A stretch of 64,000 nt of DNA, taken from the NCBI GenBank assembly GCA_003342895.1, contig PTFA01000336.1, positions 778,727-842,726 of the forward strand, given 5' to 3'. The notes beneath the pieces were generated by a model that worked only from the letters and a program-made list of their open reading frames with translations, was not told where the DNA came from and ran no database searches. The translations under genes were made by a program, and so were the position numbers. Source of the stretch: Casuarius casuarius (taxonomy: Eukaryota > Chordata > Aves > Casuariiformes > Casuariidae). Below, in pieces: positions 12,101 to 26,600 of the stretch; the stretch's first letter is position 1, and every line of letters begins with the position of its first letter.

Positions 12101-14090
12101 CAGCAACCAGCCAAATAACAATTACATTCAGGTTCCTTAATGGGAATGCTGTAGAAAACAGACGCTTGGCTTAAAAACTCAAACCAGCTATTAAAAATCT
12201 CAGAACATGGAACACCTCAGAACACACCATGTTTTCTTCTTGACAGATGCCAACCCGGGACCCGATGGTGAAACGCGCACACATACTGTGGGAGCCAGGA
12301 TGAAACAAGCTCCATGTCCGAGATCTTTCCTGTTCTACTCCCCGGCCCCATCTGATATCGCAGGCATTGGTGCTGATCTTCAGCAGAATGATCTGGAGGG
12401 AATGGTGATAGCTGCATTTCTGCTGTGACCCCGCTCTCACATACATCCCAGGAGACAGCGTCTTCCACACTCCAGTCCTGAAGGTGTTTTTGCTAAGTTC
12501 CCTTGGAAAACACACGGTCAAGAGAAATACCATACGTTGAAACACAAGTATTAATCTGTACTACTAGCGGGAAGAGATTCAATTATTTAAACCAAAGCTA
12601 CTCGCCACCTATGCAATTGGTTCAAACATCTCCTATTGGGCATTGAGAGCTGCCCCAGTGGACTGGGTTGCCTTCAGCTTCCAGAAATGGCTCATTTCAC
12701 ACCCAGCTTCATGAGCCACTTTTCTGTCTTTCCTCTATTTAAATTTTCAGTGCTGCATGGGACTAACTATTTCTTAAGTGATTGCTTTCATTAAGATCTG
12801 CAGAAAAGTGAACGACATTTCTATCCTCACTGGGCTGGCAAACTCTAAGTCCAGTTTGTTACAGAGAATTATGCTGGTGAAACACAAGGATGAATTGAGC
12901 CTAAGGCTTGCATTTTGGGGGCAAACAACTAGAAAATGCCTTCTAATCTGTTCTACAGCGAGGCTGAGAAAAACTCCTTAAACAAGATGACTACTAGTGT
13001 CAGTGTGTCACATAAATTGAAATGTATCTTAAATTTGTCACTTTCATTTTCTGTGTATAGGCTAAACCAAATCCTACAGTTTTTGGAGAGGTATGTTGAA
13101 TATCCTCTGGGGAGTGAAGACTGAGCCAAAATTGTGCTTTGTTATGAAGAGTTCAGCAGTGTGGGCCTGGCACACAGCTGGGGTTTGTACAAGGTACACT
13201 AACTCATCACCAGCACTATTCCCAACCAAATTAAGGCCATCTGGACAACCCTGGAAAGATGTGATGTTGATGGGCTCGTTTCTGGACACGGCCCAGCACT
13301 GTCCCATCACTCAGCACCTCCATCATGAAGACCAGACAGCTCAGCCTCAGGATCCCCACCATGCTCCCTCACTAAACTCAGCTTCACCAAGGGCTGAACA
13401 GGGCCCAGCAACTCACACCCATCACAGGAAGAAGCACCAACCTTTGGTGATTTTTGTCCCCTGCCGCATTTAAGCAAAGGTTTCTCAGAGACCCAGTTCC
13501 TGGAGGCTTGTGGCTGTAGGATCTCAGCTTCTACTTGTTGCAAGTTCTCATAGCTACAAGGTTTGGAAAAAATGCAGATCTTTATTGTTTGCCTTTAAAT
13601 TCAGAACACCCAACTTCCTAAATCTGCATTTTTCTTCTTCATGGGGAATGATCCACTACTGCAGTATGACTGTTCCTGGGAAGAATGAGATCTGCCGTGG
13701 CCAGATAGATCTGATAGATAAAACCAACTGCTTACCTTCCCCTGCTTCCCTGCAGTTTGAGAAGAAAAAGACACAACTTTTAGCACCACTTAACAACCCA
13801 CACCTTGCCTACGACTGTTGATAATCCCTGAACGAAGAAGCAGCTAAGCGTGTTTTGGAAGGGTCAACCCATGGAAAGATGCAGATATAGAAAAGGTTAA
13901 GAGGCAGTTCAGCTAGACAGGGCCAAAGAAAAGGGGCTGATGACAGGAAAAGAAGCAGTAGGAGCTAGGTCCTTTGTGTTGGGATCCCTTGATGAGAAAG
14001 GAGATCCAGGCAGCTGACTTCCCTGTAATTATTAACTGTGCAAATCACCCCAGCTACAGGCAGCTGAAGACCTTCCCTCCACACACTTAC
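6151..14090. other. Long intergenic stretch without a recognised gene
   Basis: I find no exon set, RNA gene or long repeat here. Several 60-145-codon open frames exist (for example 6449-6883 +), but they have ordinary non-coding composition, no homology that I recognise and no paired splice sites. Short A/T runs occur (for example near 9468-9480), as does a small TA run near 11228-11240. Confidence 0.5.
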
Positions 14091-14099
14091 AGCCTCTCC

Positions 14100-14780
14100 G
14101 CAGCTCCGTCCTTCACCTTCCCCCTGTGGTGGCCTTTCCGTTCGCGGGCTCGCTGCGGGGACGAGCATTGCCGTGCTGCACCCCGTGGGTGCAGCCCCAC
14201 GTCCCGACACCCACGGTTGGCTCCTGCGCAGCAGCAGTTGGTGATCAAATCGCCTCCCAAGGGCAATGAGAAACCGTGTGACGCTGCTCCCTTTGCTTTC
14301 CAAAATCCTCACCCCCCCTCTGCCACCCCAGGAGTGCGTGACAGAAGCCGGGAAGAAAGAGAAATGAAAGCAGTAAACAGCGATCCGATCCAGCCTTTAC
14401 CGCCCGACCTGCGTGACTGAGGCCCCCAGCTCCTCGATGGCCAAGTTTTTCACACGCACACTCCAGCTGGAGCTGCCCCTGGGTCAGGTCCCCTTTTCAC
14501 AGCCAGCTCAGAGGGTAACGCCGTGCCGGGGAGGGGGGAGCTCCTCCAGTGCCGCTGCCGAACCCGCGGCCGTGGGAGGCCGCGCTCCAGCGCACATCCT
14601 CGCTCCCAGGCTCCCGCCCCGCCGCACGCGAACGGCGCTGGGAATAATTACAAGTGACACCGCTCTGTGGCCTGGGAGGGCTTGAATTACACATGCAGAC
14701 AGACAGTTCCCCCCCAGGGCCCGGCCAAGCTGCTGACTCACGAGTGAAACCCTGCAGCCTCATCTGACTTCCCGCTTGTG
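14100..14780. promoter_or_regulatory. GC- and CpG-rich patch, possible CpG island
   Basis: CpG dinucleotides cluster at about 14145-14230 and 14515-14645 (for example CCGAACCCGCGGCCG near 14558), in a neighbourhood that is otherwise AT-rich and CpG-poor. Overlapping open frames on both strands here are the usual product of high GC. It could be the promoter or first exon of an unrecognised transcript or a distal regulatory element. No TATA box or coding start is convincing. Confidence 0.45.
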
Positions 14781-15439
14781 CCGCAGGATGGGAGCATCCC
14801 CAGTAAGCAGGTCACGCTGGGAGGCTTAGTCAGAGCCGCAGGCAGAGTTTCCCACTGTCCTGCAGGAACGTCCTCTCCCAAGGGTCCTGGGCTTAGGTGG
14901 GCAGAGAAGTTTTTGACTCAACATCTTCTCACTGGGAAAGAGGTCTATAGAGAGAAAAAAGAATAAAAAAGATGTTCACATATGCCAGTGTTGCTGAAGC
15001 TTTTGCTGGGAAGGTTTCAAGGTCCAGGAGAGAGTTTTTGGTTAATAGCTGTGGGAAGGCATGGAGAAAGATGTATTCACTAGAGAGGCTGTATTTTAAT
15101 AGAAAACTTACCTGCAATGTAGCTAATTCAGATCTTTGGACTGTACTTTTTTGTGGGAGGGAAAAAAAATGCATATCAGGGAAATCTCACATAGGATATA
15201 CAAAGCTGCTTCCTGCCCAGCTTTGCCCAAAGCATATAACAAGTCATGTGCCCACACTTGCACATCACTTTCAAGCCAGAACATCTGATGTCCCTGAGGA
15301 TGAGCTGAGGACTGTATATGGCACTATATACAGCACTGGGAAATGCTCTTTGCAGCCAGCTCTCCGCAGGAGGGATGCTGGTAACTCAACAGCCTGTACA
15401 GCATCAGAAAGGAGATATTCAACCCTAGGGAGCAAGACC

Positions 15440-16090
15440 AGGAATCACAGAATCACAGGTTGAAAGGGACATCTGGAGATCATCCATCCTGTTGCCCAGG
15501 ACCCTGTCCAGCTAGCATTTGAATATCTCCAAGGATAGAGACTCCATAGCCTCTCTGGGCAACCTATTCCAGGGCTCCGTCACCCCCATAGTAAAGAAGT
15601 TTTTCCTCATGTTCAGATAGACCTTCCTGTGTTTCAGTTTGTGTCTGTTGCCTCTTGTCCTACGACTGAGCACCACTGAAAATAGTCTGGCCCCATCCTT
15701 TTTACATCCTCCCTTCAGACATTTATACACATTGATAAAGAGCTCCCCATCAGTTTTCTCCAAGCTGAAGAGTCCCAGCTCTCTCAGCCTTTCCTCATAG
15801 GAGAGATGCTCCAGTCCCCTGATCATCTCAGTAGCCCTTCACTGGACTCACTCCAGTAGCTCTGTATCTCTCTTCTACTGGAGAGCCCAGAACTGGACGC
15901 AGCACCCCAGATGTGGCCTCCCCAGGGCTGAGAAGAGGGGAAGGATCACCTCCCTCCACCTGCTGACAACACTCTGCCTAATGCAGTCCAGGATGCCGTT
16001 GGCCTTCTTGTCCACAAGGGAACATAGTCAACATAGGCTCATAGTCAACTTGCTGTCCACCAGGACTTCCATGTCCTAAAGGAGAGGAGA
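15440..16090 (-). mobile_element. CR1 LINE 3' end, antisense, 5'-truncated
   Basis: It starts with GAATCACAGAATCACAGGTT, the reverse complement of the CR1 tail. It continues through CTCTCTGGGCAACCTATTCC near 15552 and CTTTCCTCATAGGAGAGATG near 15788, to CCAGGATGCCGTTGGCCTTC near 15988. The minus-strand open frame at 15826-15512 is the LINE's RT C-terminal part. After about 16025 a short direct repeat (ATAGTCAACATAGGCTCATAGTCAAC) marks a local rearrangement near its 5' break. Confidence 0.9.
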
Positions 16091-19000
16091 CCTAAAGGAG
16101 CTCCCAGGAGATGTTGACACCTAACCCAAGCCAGATCCTCATGGCTATGCTCACTCAGTGGTGCTGGGACGCATGATCCCTTTGCAGGGGCCACGCAAGC
16201 TACAGCCTCATCCTGCTGGCTGACAGCTAATTCTGATCTATGCTGTGGCTCAGGGGNAGGCAAAACCAATTAGAGCCTCAGCTAGTCTTGCAGCAGCCCC
16301 TCCTTCATGGAGGAAGAGGCCCCAGGAGCACTTGGGGTACCCTAGTAAATTCAGTTATGCTACCAACCAGCATCAGAAAGATCACAGCATGCCATCTCTG
16401 GGGAGATATTCTCCCAAGCATGAGTACAGAAGTAAAGAAAAGGTATGCATCTCGCAGAGGCTTTAACATTTACCATGGATGACTGCAGAAGAAAGAAAAA
16501 AAAAAAAAAGAAAGCTTTAGCATTGTTATAGGCAAAGAAAGACAAAAATTAGATCAGCCTATAACAAAAGTTTGGTGAGAAGGGAAAAGAAGAGACTCTC
16601 AGGGAGAGAGAAGGGAAAGGAAACACTCCCATTTGGTTGTGGCATGGACTAGACCTGCATGGAAAGAAACTAATNCTCTTTTGAACTCGACTCTGGGAAG
16701 AACACATCAGCCTGGAAATAACCTCTTAGCGCCATGCCACACTGCNGAGAGCTGCTCTGACATGGGGCTGTGAATGGGAAGCCCACTGCTGCTGAAAAGA
16801 TTTGGACTCAAGGCTTTGGTTTTGATCATCTTTCCTGAAGCTGGCCAAAGCCAGCTTGCTCAGGCAGCTCTGGATGGCAGACCCCAGAGCCTTTTTGTTT
16901 TCAGGCAGTGATTTAGTTAGCTTCCCCATAACCCCAGCTTTCCTCCAAGCCCGTCTCAGCTCTAACAAGTTTTTAAAACCAATACTTCTGTTTTCACCCT
17001 AAGGCTCACAGAGTAACAGCCTAACGCTTCTCTGCCCTTGCCTATTTTCACTCACTTCCTCTGGATACAGAGCAAAAGCTAAATGAAAACTCTGAGACTC
17101 AGAATCCAATGTACAAACCTTGGCAGTGGGGGTCCCCCTTTTGCTTGGACTCTCAAATGTATCCGGGAGTTCAGGATTTAAAGGACCGTTTGGTGCTTCC
17201 GAGACCAAGAAATATTCCTGGTTATTTAGGTGTTTAACTCATGTGCATTTGCTTTTTTTGATAATGTTTTGTAGGTAGCCATTAACCCAAAAGGTTCAGT
17301 TTGGTTTGGTGTGTTGGGGGTTTTTTGTTTGCTTGCTTGATTTCTTAATCGTCTTCCATATTCCTTTTTCTATTTGTTTTGCGCTTGATCCAAAGCTCAC
17401 TGCTGGCAGTGGGAACCCACAAAGTCTGGCCTCAGCTGGCTTTGACTCAAGCTTTTCCTACATCAGACATAGCCTATTTATTTTCTGTGTTTATGTCGAA
17501 TTGTTTCAAACTAACTTTGAAAAAGATCTCATAAAACAACATTAAACGACACTCTCGCTCCTGCAGATTCACATCTCAAAATACAGGTACGTGAAATTAA
17601 GTTTTTATTTTATTTATATTAATCACTTTAAAATCTCCAAATCCTTATGATCTTTAAAAACAATCNCTCCATAATTTTGTGTAATAATTCTTAGTTTAAG
17701 GCATGTAAAAATAACTATGCCTTCATTTGTAGGCGGGGCACTGTAGGAAGGACCACTGGACAAGAGAAAGCTCTTACAGCCCACATGAACTGCATCCCAG
17801 GCATTTGCTGCCAGTGCCATCGCAGCCTTCCTCACCCTGCAAATACTGTTTTATTGATAAGGAAAAGGAGAGGGTGCCAACTATTTTCCAATAAACCTAA
17901 CCGGAAGGGGTTAAGAAAGGACTGCCGGCTGCTTGCTACTGCTCCTGGGGGATCGCCTGGCACAGCTGGAGACTGCAACTGCTTTTCTCAAGGCAGGTAC
18001 AGGTTTGGGAAGTCGCCCACCACTAGCTTTACTCTGCCTTTGAAAATAGACCTGCCACCATAACATTGCACAGGTGTAACTGCACGCCAGCCCAACAGCA
18101 TAGATCCAAAGGAGCCTGCAACCAGACGGGACAGCAATAATCACTTCATCTGCTAGCAAAACCAGACTGGAGAATCTCCCCAAATTACTCACTCTAGTCA
18201 CAAGCCAGAGAGCCATGGCTGAGTCAGGATATTGCTTTTGGAAAATACTTCTCAGTGAACCATTGACCAGAGAGTCACTGCATTAGACAATTACTCTCCC
18301 TCTTAAAAACATGTATCTCATTTCCGATTGAGCATTTCAATCCAGCAAGCTAACAACCACACCCCCCAAAAACCCGGTGGCTGAGAGCTGCAGTTTTAAA
18401 AGCCCTCTTAGTGTGTCTATTTTCCCTACACAGGTATATCTAGGCTCCTAAACCTTGAGTTCTGCCATGGGATTCATTTCACCAACTTCAGCCACTTAAA
18501 AGGGAAGTGTCTAGTACAGGTTAATCACCTAAATTGCATCTATAGACAGGGGCCATAAAAGGTATGAGTAGGGCATTAATCTCCTCCAGAGACTCAAGCG
18601 TCAGGCTGAAAGTCTAACTTAGACCCGATACTTTTAGATGACTAAAGCTTTTATGAGATGGCTCCTAACCATCCAGTCCCTCAAGCAGGAAGAAAATGCA
18701 GTAGTAGAGTCTATCACTGACCGACATAATTTAAGAACACCTTAAGTAGGAGGTGACCAAGTTAGCAGGCATGAGAGTCACATACCTCATGCAGCAATGA
18801 GTGGCAGAGATCCCAGAGGGAGCACAGCCTCCCCCCATAAAATGCTGTGAACCCTTGCATCCTATGGATAAGGCCAGATTTAGAAATCCCCTTTGAAACT
18901 ACACTCATTGGAGCAACATAACTGAGCACAGGACAGCAAGCCCATGCAAAGGTAACAGATTGTGTCAGACAAGCCTGTCTGCGTGTAGTGCGAGATTNAC

Positions 19001-22000
19001 TCTGAGTTCGCCCTTGTGGCTCGTTTCTTCATGCTCTATCAAAAACATGTCAACAAGGTGGTGGAGCCAGGAGCCTGCNGTGAGACCTTCCTTCTTTCCA
19101 GTTCCCCTGGAAGTTAAAAGGAAGGCAACGGTTTTAAAAGTGACCGGCTTTACACGTGGAAAGATCAGAAAACAGCCTCAAGTATCAACACAGTGTAACA
19201 AGTCCAGCCATCTGAATCCTGGTGGAAAATACAAAATTGTCAAAACTGTAATACATANGCATGTTGCTTAAGTAAGCATTATGGATTAATTACAACAGCA
19301 CCTCTAAACCCCCAAACAGCACCTCATTATGCCAGGTGCTGGTTGTGCTAAANAAATGCAAGACGAGCAGTGGCTCTGCTGCCGACCCAGGCGCAGACTC
19401 CCCATCTCTCGAGCTGCAGCCCGACAAACACTGAAATCCTCCAGCCGAGCAAAGGGAGGGTGGCATTCATCGCCAGACGCTAACGAACACTATGCCTGGT
19501 ATTGCAGACTGTTGGGACTGGCGTGCTGCGAAAGCTGTGTAGGGTGCCTGGGGAATAGGGGTCTGCCGCAGTCACTGAAAAGGTGCCCACATTAATAGTG
19601 GATTTTGGCCCCAGCTCAGGATGCAGCAGTCAGAGGCGCCTGCTGAATGTCACTTAATATTTATTTAAAATAAATAGCGTCCTTGTATATAGCTTATGCC
19701 AACAGTTGTGCCGAGCTAATGTTCTCAGCACATTAGTTAATGTACCCGTATCTCTCAGCAATCCTTCGGCTTGTACCTCCAAGGCCTTGTTTGTAGCTGA
19801 ACTATCTTACAGTGCTTTAGAGAGCCATTTGACAGGCACTTTCCCACATGGGGTTACTAGTATTAACCAATATTATTCTTGGAGAACAGAAGGGAAAGGG
19901 AATGGCGACTCCAGGGCTTGTTCCCAGCTCTGTCACCAATTTTTAGAGAGCAAAATACAGACTTTATCTTTGCAGCCGGGGTTAGAAAAGCAATGGGGCA
20001 GGGTCCTAGGGGCAACAGCTAATGAAGCATCAAGAGCAGATATGCTCATCTGTGTTGATTGCTATAGTTAAACTACTCAAGAAATAGCCCCATCCCTGAC
20101 TTGGCATTCATTGAGTTAACGTACTTTCCCAACCGCTGTCTTTCTGCCCTATCCTGCAGCCCTTATGCAGACAAATGTCTTTTAATTTGGAGAGGGGGTG
20201 CCTGGGTTAAAGGCTGAAGGATTTGCCCTCTGCCGCTAAATTCCAGGAAAGGACATAAAGCCTGCGTTTGGCAAGGGGCTGAAGGCTGCAGCGTAGCTGG
20301 CAAACGTTCCCAGCAGCCAAGCTCCAGATGTTTGTGTTGGTCAGGAATCTTCATTTTTCTTGACACAGTCAATGAGCACATAGCGAGACTCCTGACACGA
20401 ATATCTTCAGCAAAAAGGGAAAAGGCGATTGCATAGTAACTGCTGAACAAGCCTCACTTCGAAACAAAGATTACAAATCGTCCTTACAAAATCATTATTG
20501 ACACTGCTCTGGGTTCATATATTAGGTATTGTGGAGTGTACAAGGAAGGTCCATTGGATGTCTGACACCAGTGAAATATTTGTTGTGCCTCTCGATTCCT
20601 CATTCCAAAATGTTTGATTCAAAACCCACCAAGGATAATTCGAATCTTTCTGCTGATTTCCATGGCTTTTTGATTATGCCTTCACAGACAAAAAGTAGGA
20701 GAGGATACAATATCCTTGGAGATATGTGATGCCTGGGTGCTAGTAGTAGTAGGCTTTTTGGCCAAATGCTTTTTCAGGAACTTTTCCAAGGAAATTTAGA
20801 GCAGAGGGGGGGAAAATATACTCTACTTTGGAGAAAAATCCCCGGGACATCCTCAGAAAACTAATTTGATGGACTGTCCTAACAAGAAACTAGAGTAATG
20901 TTCCTGTGATTTCAGATTTAAACAATACCTCACAGCAAGATTTGCACTTTGCTTTTGCTGTCGTACAAAAAGCTGGCTGGTTTAGAGCTCAGACTTAAGA
21001 TGCAATTAATTACAGTAATTCATTTTTAAGAACTGGGTCAGATCCAAACATACCAAACACTGCAAGAGGTGTTCAAAAACTGATCTGACATCCAAAATCT
21101 GCAGCTGTCTGAAGTATCACAGCTGATGCCTTTCAGCTCAGGTCTCGCTTCCAAATGTCCCATCTAGCAGATCCTTTCTTTTTAGTTAAAATAATCTCAG
21201 AGTTCCCCTCCAAAATACTAGAGTGACCTGCTACCATATTCATCCATTGCCTGTCATCGCAACCTGAAAAATCCCACCTCATTTCCATACATATTCACCC
21301 AGACAAATGTCTGGCTGCACATGTAAATATTGTGCTCCGAAGGCGGCCAAGATTCAGTGAACCATCAACAGCAACAAATTCGCCAGGAAAGGGCCCTGGT
21401 TGAGCAAGCTGGGCTTTTAGGCCCTGAATGCTCTTCTGTTACCGCTAGTAATCAGCAGATGTGGCTCAGCCAGCTGCTCTTCACATCCCAAAGCAGCCAT
21501 CGCTCAGCCCACTATTGGACTGATGCTTCCAGAGTATGACTAATCCCTTTTTTGAACCCAGTTGATACTCTTGGCCTCCACAATATCCTGCCTGAAGATT
21601 CGGAAGGGGCTGGTTAAAGCCAGACAGTAACACAATCCAGCCCAAAAAGGACACAGGCAAGAACTCTTGCTTCACCAATACTTTTTCAGTATGTTGCGTG
21701 CTTTTTTTTTCTCCAAGTAAGATTTTCAGACAGTAGGAGCCCCAATTTAGTCTCCTGAAAACCACGGAAAACACTTACGCAGGCCTGAGCTGACTTTCAG
21801 AAGTCATAGTACCCTGAAGCTTTTAACAACGGTGATGAGTCCTCTGGAAAAAGTCTGCTCATTTAATTCTTTCTTTAAACTTCATGTTTTATTTTTGTAA
21901 AAAAAATTCCCCTGAATATGCCGGAATGAAAATTTCAAATATTTCCAGGGTGATATAGGAGTCTTTGTAATTTAAGATAAATTTGTGATTTGGAGTCACT

Positions 22001-22977
22001 TCTAAAAAAGACATCTATCAAGTCTATTGAAAATTTTAACCAGGGCATTGAAATTATTAAAAGGACAAAGAAAAACAATCCCTTGTCTCTTGCTTATAAC
22101 CCCACAGATCATTCCAAGTGAAAAAACAGTTTTGATTCAATTTCTGCCTTTTTGGTTCCTTGTTTTCCTTTTCAATTTCCTCCCGGCTGTGACAGAACTG
22201 AGACTAGTTTCTTTTCATTCTTGCTCCCTACAGATTTAGTACCATTCCTTTGTGTTTGGCTTTGTTTAAATGAAAACACCATGCTTCCACAGCTTTGTTT
22301 GAATCTCAGAGCAACATGCATGTGCTGCCATGCTGAACCCCGGGCCCCCCTTGGCCACTCTGGTTTTAATTTTGCCATACCCAAAGTTTAGCCTTTTGAC
22401 TGCTTTTTACAAACCAGAGCTAAGTGGCGTAGAACAAAAGAAAAACAGGGTCACCTAGATGTTACATTAAAGACAAATCTTTTCTGCAACGCACTGCAAA
22501 ACAGACCTTTTCCGACAGCAGCCCGACTTACTGATATTTCTGGCTCCTCCATATCAAAGTACCCCCAGATTTCTTTTTAATCACAAATGTCCCCATGGTC
22601 ACTGAAAACAATAAAGCCACAAGACCATCCCTGAAAAGAAAAGAATACCTGGCGTGCACACAGGTTGAAAACTGCATTTACAAGAGGCTTGGAGAAGAGG
22701 ATTTTTCATGGTCTTTGGGCCACAAGCTCAGCTGGTAAAAAGACACTGAAGACCCAGAGGATGGTTTTTCTCCCTCTTCCTCAAAACAGCTATTTAGTTC
22801 AAACCTGACTGGGCCACTGTGGGTTCCTTCACTTTAATGGCTTCAAGGGAGGAAGAGCAGGAGAGGAAAATATTGATATAAATGAGCTGCTCTCTGTCCT
22901 TTAGGATCTCTGTCGTTTGCCTCACTTCATGATGACAGCAAGGCTACAAATGGTGCAAAAGCGAACTGCATTTATCT
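16091..22977. other. Intergenic DNA without a recognised gene
   Basis: Only short open frames without recognisable content are present. An A-rich run at about 16493-16509 and several AT-rich patches with TTAATTA-type motifs (for example near 21001-21030) occur. I cannot tell from sequence alone whether any is a conserved non-coding element. Confidence 0.5.
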
Positions 22978-23493
22978 TTGCTTGTGGCACGACATTTCTG
23001 CCTGGCTAGCGCCTCACGCGGTCCCAGCTTATTCATGGAGGACACCTTGAAGCTTCCAGCTCCTTTCTCCCACCTGGGGTTCAGAGGGGGCCACTGGTTT
23101 TTGGCTGTTCCCAGGAAGACTGCAAAGGCTGCAGCAGGGCTCGCAGACGCTCGGTGCTTCTCTCTCCAGCTGTGTGGGCCTCACGTCCTGCAGTGCCAAC
23201 TCACACCTACAAAGCAGATGACAAACAGCAGTCCAGAGCACTTCTTGCCCCCAATCCACTGGCAAATTACTTGGCTAAGAGGAGATTATGCCCTCGCAAA
23301 ACCCTCTCTCACCTCCTCTCTCAAAAACGATCTACCTTTCTCCCCTACTTCTCACTTAAATTTTCCCTATTTGTCCCTCTTGCTCATTTGTCTTCCGACA
23401 CTTCCATTTAACCCTCTTTCACAGGTTTTGGTGGCTCTCTCCTCCACAGAAAGCAAGCGACAGAGAGGCGCTGGGAGATGGAGCAGCACATGC

Positions 23494-23566
23494 CTCCGTC
23501 TATCCGTCCTGTCCATCCATGCATCTACCCGTCCATCCGCCGTGCATCTGTCCAGCCAGCCAGCCT
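23494..23566 (+). repeat. Degenerate tetranucleotide repeat (CCRT/CCAG type)
   Basis: Units such as GTCC-ATCC-ATGC, GTCCATCCGCC and CAGCCAGCCAGCC follow each other with many interruptions. This is an old, decayed simple repeat that lies inside, and helps keep open, a 220-codon frame. Confidence 0.7.
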
Positions 23567-23640
23567 TGGAGCTGAACCCGCCTGGCACCCATGCCCCAGC
23601 GCTAGCCCCTGCCTTGCCACCACAGCCTTCGCCAGCCTGA

Positions 23641-26600
23641 GCAGACCTGCTGAGTGACCTGTCCCAGTGGCATCACAAGATAGGTTTTTGTCTGCTGGGC
23701 ACTGTCTTGACTAAATGCCAAATGGGAAAAATAAATTACCTCTAAAGGAGGAGGAGCAATTCACTCTTCTGGCCGGTTACAGCGCAGATCCTGCTGGGCC
23801 TTTCCAGCATGGCCTGGGTGCTGAGGCTTCCTCCCACACTGACGCCAGGCAGTGGTCACGTCTGTCATTTAATGACATGCTTTGAGAACCCCAAAGCCCC
23901 AGTCTCCATCCCCAACCTTCCCCAAAACCCGATTTCCCCATCCCTTCATCATACAGGGTTCACTGACCTCAGGCTCAGTCTCTCTAAGTCTATTCTTTTC
24001 TACATTATGTTGGACATCTGTGTGCATTTTCTTCTTCAGACTACATCTAGGAAAACCTACTGAATGGCATAGAATTCAAAGAGCATGGGAAACCATTCAT
24101 GTTCAGTCTGGATCTATCAACCCCAAATCTTGATTTGGCAACCTGGATACTTGCTTTAAATGTAATTTACCCGAGATGTGTGAACTTAACATTTAATAAA
24201 AAAAGCTATCCAGAATTTTTTGTCTTTTCATAATAGCTCAATTATGTATTTAAATTCTAAAGATTAGGTGCTTATCAAAAGCCAAAGTTTGATCAATTTG
24301 TCTCAACCTCTAGACAGTCTTAAAATAAACAGTCTGAAAATCCTGTTGGGAAAAGGTTTTCTTATGCTGATTCTAGCCCCTCTTACTTGCACGGAACTGG
24401 AAATTCCCACCTCCTTCTCTTCCCTTTTGTGCTCCTAAAATGAAAATAAGGAGGAGGAAAGAACATACCAGTTGCATTAAGAGGGGGAGCAATTCACCCA
24501 TTCTTTTTATGATGCACAATTCCATACAAACCTTGTTACTACTTTCTGTTCCTGAAATTTTCACCATTCTCTTCTACATGCCCCTTCTCTCCAACTTTCT
24601 GATTCCAGAAAACAGGTAAAGATTCATGAGGTCAATACAGGATTTGAGGAACAGATCCCATTTTAAAAAAAATTAACTCTGGAACTAAAGACTGATCCTA
24701 GCCAAGTTATACAGTACTTAAATACAAACTTCCATTTAACTCACTGGGAAATTATCTTCACTGAGGATTAGATGAGTCGGGTTACTGTTACGAGTCCTTA
24801 CATTCAGGGCAATTCTGTATGGGGTTCCTACTGGCTCCCGCAATGGCCAGGTCTTTGAAAGCTAAAAGCAGGGTGAAAGCTGAGACCAAAGAACCCAGTG
24901 CAGAGCCATGAGAATTAGAGAGAATAAGAAGGGTACCTAGGCTCATGCTAATGTTGGAGGACTGACTGCAAAAAGCCACAATGGTGAGGCTGCTTCCCTG
25001 GAAAACTTCACCAGCAAAGCTGACAGTCAGCATCCCTGGCAGCTAGCCCGAAAAAGGGTACCAGAACATGGGGGAGAAGATGAAAAGCCTTCGTCCTCCA
25101 CCTTTGTGCTGGTGGGAATGCAGTTGTTTGAGCTGGTTCCTTTAATGCCAAGGCACAGCATGTGTTTTGCAGTGTTCATTCAAACAACATCTTAGCCATG
25201 AAGGTTGTGGTCGTCAAATGGTGGTGTGGCTTCTGGCTGCAAGGGGGTTACAAAAAGGGTAACTAAAGCCTCGCAACTCCACTTGGGAAGGTCCCCCCCA
25301 GAATCCTATTTCAGAAAGGCGGCAAGAGCAAGCTCAGCTTGCCAACACTGTGCAACAGGGCTACGTGGCAATTATTCAGGAATTAACCACCCTCCCTCCT
25401 CATATTATGGCACAGAGGGACAGTAGGGTACAGAGGGAACCAAGAACCTGCTGTCAGATGTACTGTGTGGATAAGCATTTCACCCATGTTTCTCTAAAGC
25501 TTAGAAATCTCCTCTCTGATCATTAAGGGAGAATGAAGCAGTCACATTAATACTGCTCTTGTGCAATGGTGCTGACAGATGCATGCTGCTATGTCTGCTT
25601 TCTTGAAGGATGAATGATGTGGATTTCCCCAGTTTCGGGTGCTCCTTTGAGGTGGAACGTAAGTTCGAACCACCAGACATAAACATCTCATTCTTGCTCC
25701 GAACACTTTGCAGTCTTTCCAGTTTCTTTGTCTACATTATAAACACTTTGCATCAATCTTTTAGAATGCTTTAACTTACTAAAGCTCCTCCATGGCAAAA
25801 CAGGTAACTAACAAACTTGCCTAATACCTTGGCATCATGCTGTTCAGTCTCCTTGAGACCCCCAAACAGTGAACACGTGTGCTCTTTCGGCAAAGCTTCC
25901 TCCAAAGTTTGCAAGTGTCCTGGCCAAGCACCACGCAGAATTTGGGCCACCGTGACTTTTTTTCTCAAGAACTCTTAGAAAAATAAAGAACCAAAGGAAC
26001 TGCTGAATTCTCCTGAACAAGGTTTTCTGTGGAAACGTGACACAGACCAGAAACATCACTGATGTTATTCTGAGAAGGTGTGTGGTGTAACTCTATACAC
26101 CCCATAAGCAACAGTGAATATACAGTAAAAAGCCTCAGTCCTTCTGCCTTCATTTTCATAGTTGGCCCAGCACTGCTTATTGATTTGAAAACCTGTCCAA
26201 AAAGGGTACTTGGCAAATAGTCTATAAACAGTTAAACTCCAGAGCACTTCAGCGCATGTTCCCTCCTCAGAACATCCTCGCTCGTACCAGAGGTTTGCTA
26301 TTCCAGCTTCTTTTCCCTGCTTTGAGGCAATGGAAGAATTCAGGACTGTCTAGTCCACTATAAACAGAGTATCACTGTTTATATGCAGAATCTGCTTTAT
26401 TAAATTGTTCAGTGAAGACAGGTAACAGACTGTGAAACCAGCCCCGAAAAAGCCATATGGGAGCAATCCCCTGCGCAGACCATCTCCCTTCACAGACACA
26501 CCTTCATCTCATGCCTGGCTAGAGAAACAAGAGCTCTCCTTTTTAAGGATATATTTATACCAAAGCTTATGTACACAGATAGCGCCCAATATGCTCTATG

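Noticed and set aside
14972..15463. 163-codon plus-strand frame
   Set aside because: Its end runs into the antisense CR1 tail and the rest has no recognisable content or splice context.
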